Positions 25,006 to 27,677 of a DNA stretch of 27,677 nucleotides are shown in pieces (position 1 is the first letter of the stretch; every line of letters begins with the position of its first letter). Below the pieces are notes generated by a model. That model had not been told where the DNA came from. It saw only the letters and a list, made by a program, of their open reading frames with translations, and did not search any database. The DNA comes from an uncultured Alphaproteobacteria bacterium (GTDB taxonomy: Bacteria > Pseudomonadota > Alphaproteobacteria > Rhizobiales > Ancalomicrobiaceae), in the NCBI GenBank assembly GCA_937892955.1, contig CALBKH010000064.1, positions 1 to 27,677 on the forward strand, given 5' to 3'. A program made the translations under genes and the position numbers.

Positions 25006-25907
25006 CCATCCACGAACAGCCCCACGCGTGTCCCCAGCAGCTGACGCTGAAGGACTTCAAGTCGTCGGTCGAACCGATCTGGTGCTCGGGTTGCGGTGAC
25101 TTCGGCGTGCTGCAGTCGCTGCAGCGGGCGCTCGCCGAACTCGGCCGGCCGCCGCACGAGGTGGTGGTGGTCTCCGGCATCGGCTGCTCGTCGCGCCTGC
25201 CCGCCTACACGACCGCCTACGGCTTCCACGGCGTCCACGGCCGCGCCCTGCCGGTGGCCACCGGCATCAAGCTCGCCCGGCCCGACCTCGAGGTCATCAC
25301 CGTCGGCGGCGACGGCGACGGCTACTCGATCGGCGGCAACCACTTCCTCCATGCCGCGCGGCGCAACGTCGATCTGACCTACATCGTCATGGACAACCGG
25401 GTCTACGGCATGACCAAGGGCCAGCCGTCGCCGACCACCGAAGCCGATTGGGACAGCGACGCCGCCCCCGGCGGCACCGGCGTCAAGCCGTTCTCGCCGC
25501 TCGCCATCGCGCTCGCCGCCGGCGCCAACTTCGTCGCCCGCGGCTTCGCCCTCGACGTCAAGCCGTTGGCGGCGATGATCGTCGAGGCGGTGCGCCATCC
25601 CGGCTTCTCGTTCATCGAGGTGCTGTCGCCCTGCATCACCTTCCGCCCCGAAGAGATGGAGTGGAAGAAGAGCGTCGAGCGCGGCGCCATCCAGCCGACC
25701 TCGGATCGCGCCATGGCGACCGCCGCGGTGCTCTCCGACACCGAGATGTCGACCGGCATCTTCTTCAAGGGCGATCGTGGCGTCTATCGCGAAGCGCCGA
25801 AGGGCCACGGCGACGCCGAGAAGATCGCGGCGCAGTTCCGCGTCGGCGGCAATGCTCATCTCGCCCCCGTCGACAGCGGCTGCTGTGGCGGTGGCAGGAC
25901 GCTGTGA
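25002..25907 (+). CDS. korB: 2-oxoacid:ferredoxin oxidoreductase, beta subunit
   Basis: 301 residues. Four cysteines in the expected places would bind the 4Fe-4S cluster: C28 and C31 (WCSGCGDFGV), C62 (GIGCSSR) and C211 (LSPCITF). Thiamine diphosphate binds through GDGDGYSIGGNHFLHAARRN and the following IVMDN. GMTKGQPSPT is the usual loop of KorB-type subunits. The C-terminus ends in a further Cys pair (CCGGG), unusual and of unknown use. The ATG overlaps the korA stop, so the two are translationally coupled. No ferredoxin gene lies nearby. Confidence 0.92.
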   Translation: MTIHEQPHACPQQLTLKDFKSSVEPIWCSGCGDFGVLQSLQRALAELGRPPHEVVVVSGIGCSSRLPAYTTAYGFHGVHGRALPVATGIKLARPDLEVITVGGDGDGYSIGGNHFLHAARRNVDLTYIVMDNRVYGMTKGQPSPTTEADWDSDAAPGGTGVKPFSPLAIALAAGANFVARGFALDVKPLAAMIVEAVRHPGFSFIEVLSPCITFRPEEMEWKKSVERGAIQPTSDRAMATAAVLSDTEMSTGIFFKGDRGVYREAPKGHGDAEKIAAQFRVGGNAHLAPVDSGCCGGGRTL

Positions 25908-25933
25908 GCCTAGGCAACCGTGGGATCATGGAA

Positions 25934-25955
25934 AAGGGCCCGGCGACGGGCCCTT
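25934..25955. terminator. Terminator hairpin after korB, shared with the convergent PilZ gene
   Basis: A 9-bp stem (25934-25942 with 25947-25955, loop GCGA) made of AAGGGCCCG and its complement is followed by CTTCGTT on the plus strand. It lies 26 bases after korB and 34 bases past the stop of the convergent PilZ gene, so it can serve both. The A-run before the stem would be a U-run for the minus strand. Confidence 0.85.
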
Positions 25956-25989
25956 CTTCGTTACACGCTCGGACCGTCGAGGTCGCGCG

Positions 25990-26259
25990 TCACGCGGCGT
26001 CGCGCACGAAGACGACACCCATGTCGTTGCCGTTCGTCCACACGCGCCGGGCGCGGATGCGCTCGCCCCTCTCGACGAGCAACAGTTCGAACCAGGTCGG
26101 CACCAACGGCGGGCCGCCGAAGCGCAACCGCGCCCCGTTCGCCGAGATGTCGCGAACCCGGCAATCCATGGTCGAGAAGCGCTCGTTGAAGACGGCGCGG
26201 GCGCCGAGAATGGTCCTCGACCTCGGTTCCTGCCGACGCTCGAACCTCACGATGGTCAT
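25990..26259 (-). CDS. Single-domain PilZ protein 1
   Basis: 89 residues that make up one PilZ domain, a c-di-GMP receptor fold. The N-terminal arginine motif is RRQEPR and the second motif is DISANG (D-x-S-x-x-G), both intact, so ligand binding is likely. The ATG at 26259 is preceded by GGGAG; an ATG at 26304 would add 15 residues with no ribosome binding site. Such short PilZ proteins are common in Hyphomicrobiales; what it controls cannot be told here. Confidence 0.85.
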   Translation of the reverse strand: MTIVRFERRQEPRSRTILGARAVFNERFSTMDCRVRDISANGARLRFGGPPLVPTWFELLLVERGERIRARRVWTNGNDMGVVFVRDAA

Positions 26260-26467
26260 CGCCCCAACTCCCTCATGGGTATGCCGTGGACGAATTTCTA
26301 CCATGAAAAGTTGCGTCGATCAGCCGTAAGGTTGATGAATGGTTAACTCCACAACCGTGGTATGTCGCGTTCGAGACGTCCCTCCGCCGTCCCCTCGTTC
26401 CCCCGGCCGTGTCTCGGTGTAGGATCCGTCGAAACGACCGATCTGTGTTCGGCGGGAGGATCGGAGA

Positions 26468-27163
26468 ATGATCGAACTGCATCAGTTCGCGTCGCTCGAC
26501 GGCGTCAACATGAGTCCGTTCTGCTCCAAGGTGGAGACCTATCTGCGGCTGCGCCGCGTCCCCTACCGGGTGGTCGTCGATCCGCCGTTCCGCGGGCCGA
26601 AGGGCAAGCTGCCGTTCATCGTCGACGGCGACCGGCGGATCGCCGACAGCAGCGACATCGTCGCCCATCTCGAGGCGACGCGCCCCGATCCGCTCGACGC
26701 CGGCCTCGATCCGGCGCAACGTGCGGCGGCGCATCTGGTGAAACGGACGCTGGAGGAGAGCCTCTACTTCGCCATGCTCTTCGACCGTTGGGCGATCGAG
26801 GCGAACTGGCCGCGGACCCGCGACGGGCTCTTCGCCGCCATCCCGGGCGCCATCCGGCCGTTGGTCACGGCGCTCATCCGGCGCAAGATCCTGCGGGACG
26901 TGAAGGGCCAGGGGACGGGACGCCACACGGAGGCGGACGTCCATCGCCGCGGTGTCGCCGACATCGACGCGGTGGCGGAATTCCTCGGCGGCCGCGATTT
27001 CCTCGTCGCCGACCGGCCGACGGTGATCGACGTCACCCTCTTCGCCTTCGTCGACAATCTGCTGAGGGGCGGCTATCCGGGGCCGTTACGGGAGGCGGCT
27101 CGGTCGCACGCCGGTCTGGTCGGCCACCACGGCCGCATGACCGCGCTGATCGCCGACGGCTGA
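26468..27163 (+). CDS. Glutathione S-transferase-like protein, metaxin/Fax type
   Basis: 231 residues. The N-terminal thioredoxin-like domain (LHQFASLDGVNMSPFCSKVETYLRLRRVPYRVV ends with KGKLPFIVDGDRRIADS) has an SPFC motif and resembles GST-N-4 of the metaxin/failed-axon-connections group. A C-terminal all-helical domain follows, with the N-capping region DRPTVIDVTLFAF. GGAGGATCGGAGA precedes the ATG. The family lacks a well-defined bacterial substrate; glutathione-dependent detoxification is only a guess. It sits alone between two minus-strand PilZ genes. Confidence 0.8.
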   Translation: MIELHQFASLDGVNMSPFCSKVETYLRLRRVPYRVVVDPPFRGPKGKLPFIVDGDRRIADSSDIVAHLEATRPDPLDAGLDPAQRAAAHLVKRTLEESLYFAMLFDRWAIEANWPRTRDGLFAAIPGAIRPLVTALIRRKILRDVKGQGTGRHTEADVHRRGVADIDAVAEFLGGRDFLVADRPTVIDVTLFAFVDNLLRGGYPGPLREAARSHAGLVGHHGRMTALIADG

Positions 27164-27212
27164 GGCCGCGCCGGTCCCGGTGGTCGACGGTCGCGACCCG
27201 GGAGGAGAGGCC

Positions 27213-27470
27213 TCAGTCGAACTCGACACCCATTTCGCCGTCGCGCGACCAGATCTTGCGCACCCTGCGCTTGTCGTTGCGACCATCGATGCGCAGTTCG
27301 AACTCCTGCGGCAGGTAGGGCGTATCGCCGAAGTGCAGGCGCGCGCCGCGATCGGTGATGTTGCGCACCAGACAGTCGACGGTCGAGTACTTGTTGTTCA
27401 TCACCACATGGCCGCCGAGCAGCGAACGCATGCGCTTCTCGCGGCGACGTTCGGTCCGGGCTTCGCTCAT
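27213..27470 (-). CDS. Single-domain PilZ protein 2
   Basis: 85 residues, one PilZ domain. The arginine-rich start ERRREKR fits the RxxxR motif. The second motif is NITDRG, that is N-x-T-x-x-G instead of the usual D/N-x-S-x-x-G, so c-di-GMP binding may be weaker or altered. GAGAGGAA lies before the ATG at 27470. The overall sequence (VVMNNKYSTVDCLVRNIT, LHFGDTPYLPQEFEL, KIWSRDGEMGVEF) parallels PilZ protein 1, which suggests a local duplication around the GST-like gene. Confidence 0.83.
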   Translation of the reverse strand: MSEARTERRREKRMRSLLGGHVVMNNKYSTVDCLVRNITDRGARLHFGDTPYLPQEFELRIDGRNDKRRVRKIWSRDGEMGVEFD

Positions 27471-27677
27471 CTTCGTTCCTCTCCGAAGACACCAATGTCG
27501 AGCGTCAGCTTAAGCCAATTTCTTCGCATCACGAAGCAGAAGCCGGAAACGCGATGAACGACCGGTCACCGAGATCACTGCAATTCGAACGATGCCGGCC
27601 GCCCCGAGCCGGCTCGGGCGCGTTATGAGACCTGTGCGCGGTTGGACCATCATGTTGATTTGATGCGTTTAATGTGC
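27471..27677. other. Intergenic end of the window
   Basis: Upstream region of PilZ protein 2. A perfect 16-base palindrome (CCCGAGCCGGCTCGGG) lies at 27603-27618, and the last 20 bases are AT-rich. I find no coding frame with a ribosome binding site. Confidence 0.4.

Noticed and set aside
23275..25907. Indolepyruvate or pyruvate ferredoxin oxidoreductase instead of KorAB
   Set aside because: The gamma-alpha fusion plus a 301-residue beta subunit without ferredoxin domains is the two-subunit KorAB form; IorAB and single-chain PFOR have other lengths and domain order.
1..27677. CRISPR arrays, tRNA or rRNA genes, insertion sequences, toxin-antitoxin or phage-defence genes
   Set aside because: No regularly spaced repeats, no tRNA-like cloverleaf, and no transposase, nuclease or defence motif was found on either strand.

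Overview
The window is a GC-rich chromosomal stretch from what looks like an alphaproteobacterium of the Hyphomicrobiales. The complete AapJQMP general L-amino-acid transporter, an FtrA/FtrB/FtrD iron-uptake cluster, single-domain PilZ proteins and a KorAB-type 2-oxoacid oxidoreductase support this. No rRNA, tRNA, CRISPR array, transposase or phage gene is visible. I cannot name the genus from sequence alone.

Layout. 132-4852 (minus): an acyltransferase-3 membrane protein, and an unusual 1139-residue protein that joins a clan GH-A-like glycosidase barrel to a right-handed beta-helix. 5172-7700 (plus): a Fur-box-like palindrome, then P19/FtrA, a cupredoxin (FtrB) and a polyferredoxin membrane protein (FtrD). 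The permease FtrC is absent and a 22-codon mini-ORF sits in its place. 7801-11388 (minus): a UDP-galactopyranose-mutase-like flavoprotein and a GT-C-like membrane glycosyltransferase. 11617-13482 (plus): two tandem 3-mercaptopyruvate sulfurtransferase paralogues. 13469-15138: a TetR repressor divergent from a flavodoxin-fold quinone reductase, with a large, perfect inverted repeat at the reductase start. 15287-15400: a pair of inverted REP-like elements. 15524-19905 (minus): aapJQMP, with three hairpins between aapJ and aapQ. 20192-21551 (plus): a possible leader peptide and a cystathionine beta-lyase. 21560-22904 (minus): a PAP2 phosphatase and a small lipoprotein. 23275-25907 (plus): korA-korB. 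25990-27470: two small PilZ proteins flanking a metaxin-like GST.

How the genes fit together. The left third suggests envelope or extracellular polysaccharide work (acyltransferase, glycosidase/beta-helix, GT-C enzyme, sugar-mutase-like flavoprotein) interrupted by a periplasmic iron system. The middle and right parts hold sulfur metabolism (two sulfurtransferases, cystathionine beta-lyase), amino-acid uptake, a redox-responsive repressor/reductase pair, low-potential 2-oxoacid metabolism and c-di-GMP effectors.

The features most worth checking are the ftrC-less iron operon with its doubly coupled mini-ORF, the GH-A/beta-helix fusion without a visible signal peptide, the TetR operator, and a decayed copy of the flavoprotein 3' end about 2.7 kb away, upstream of the iron operon.
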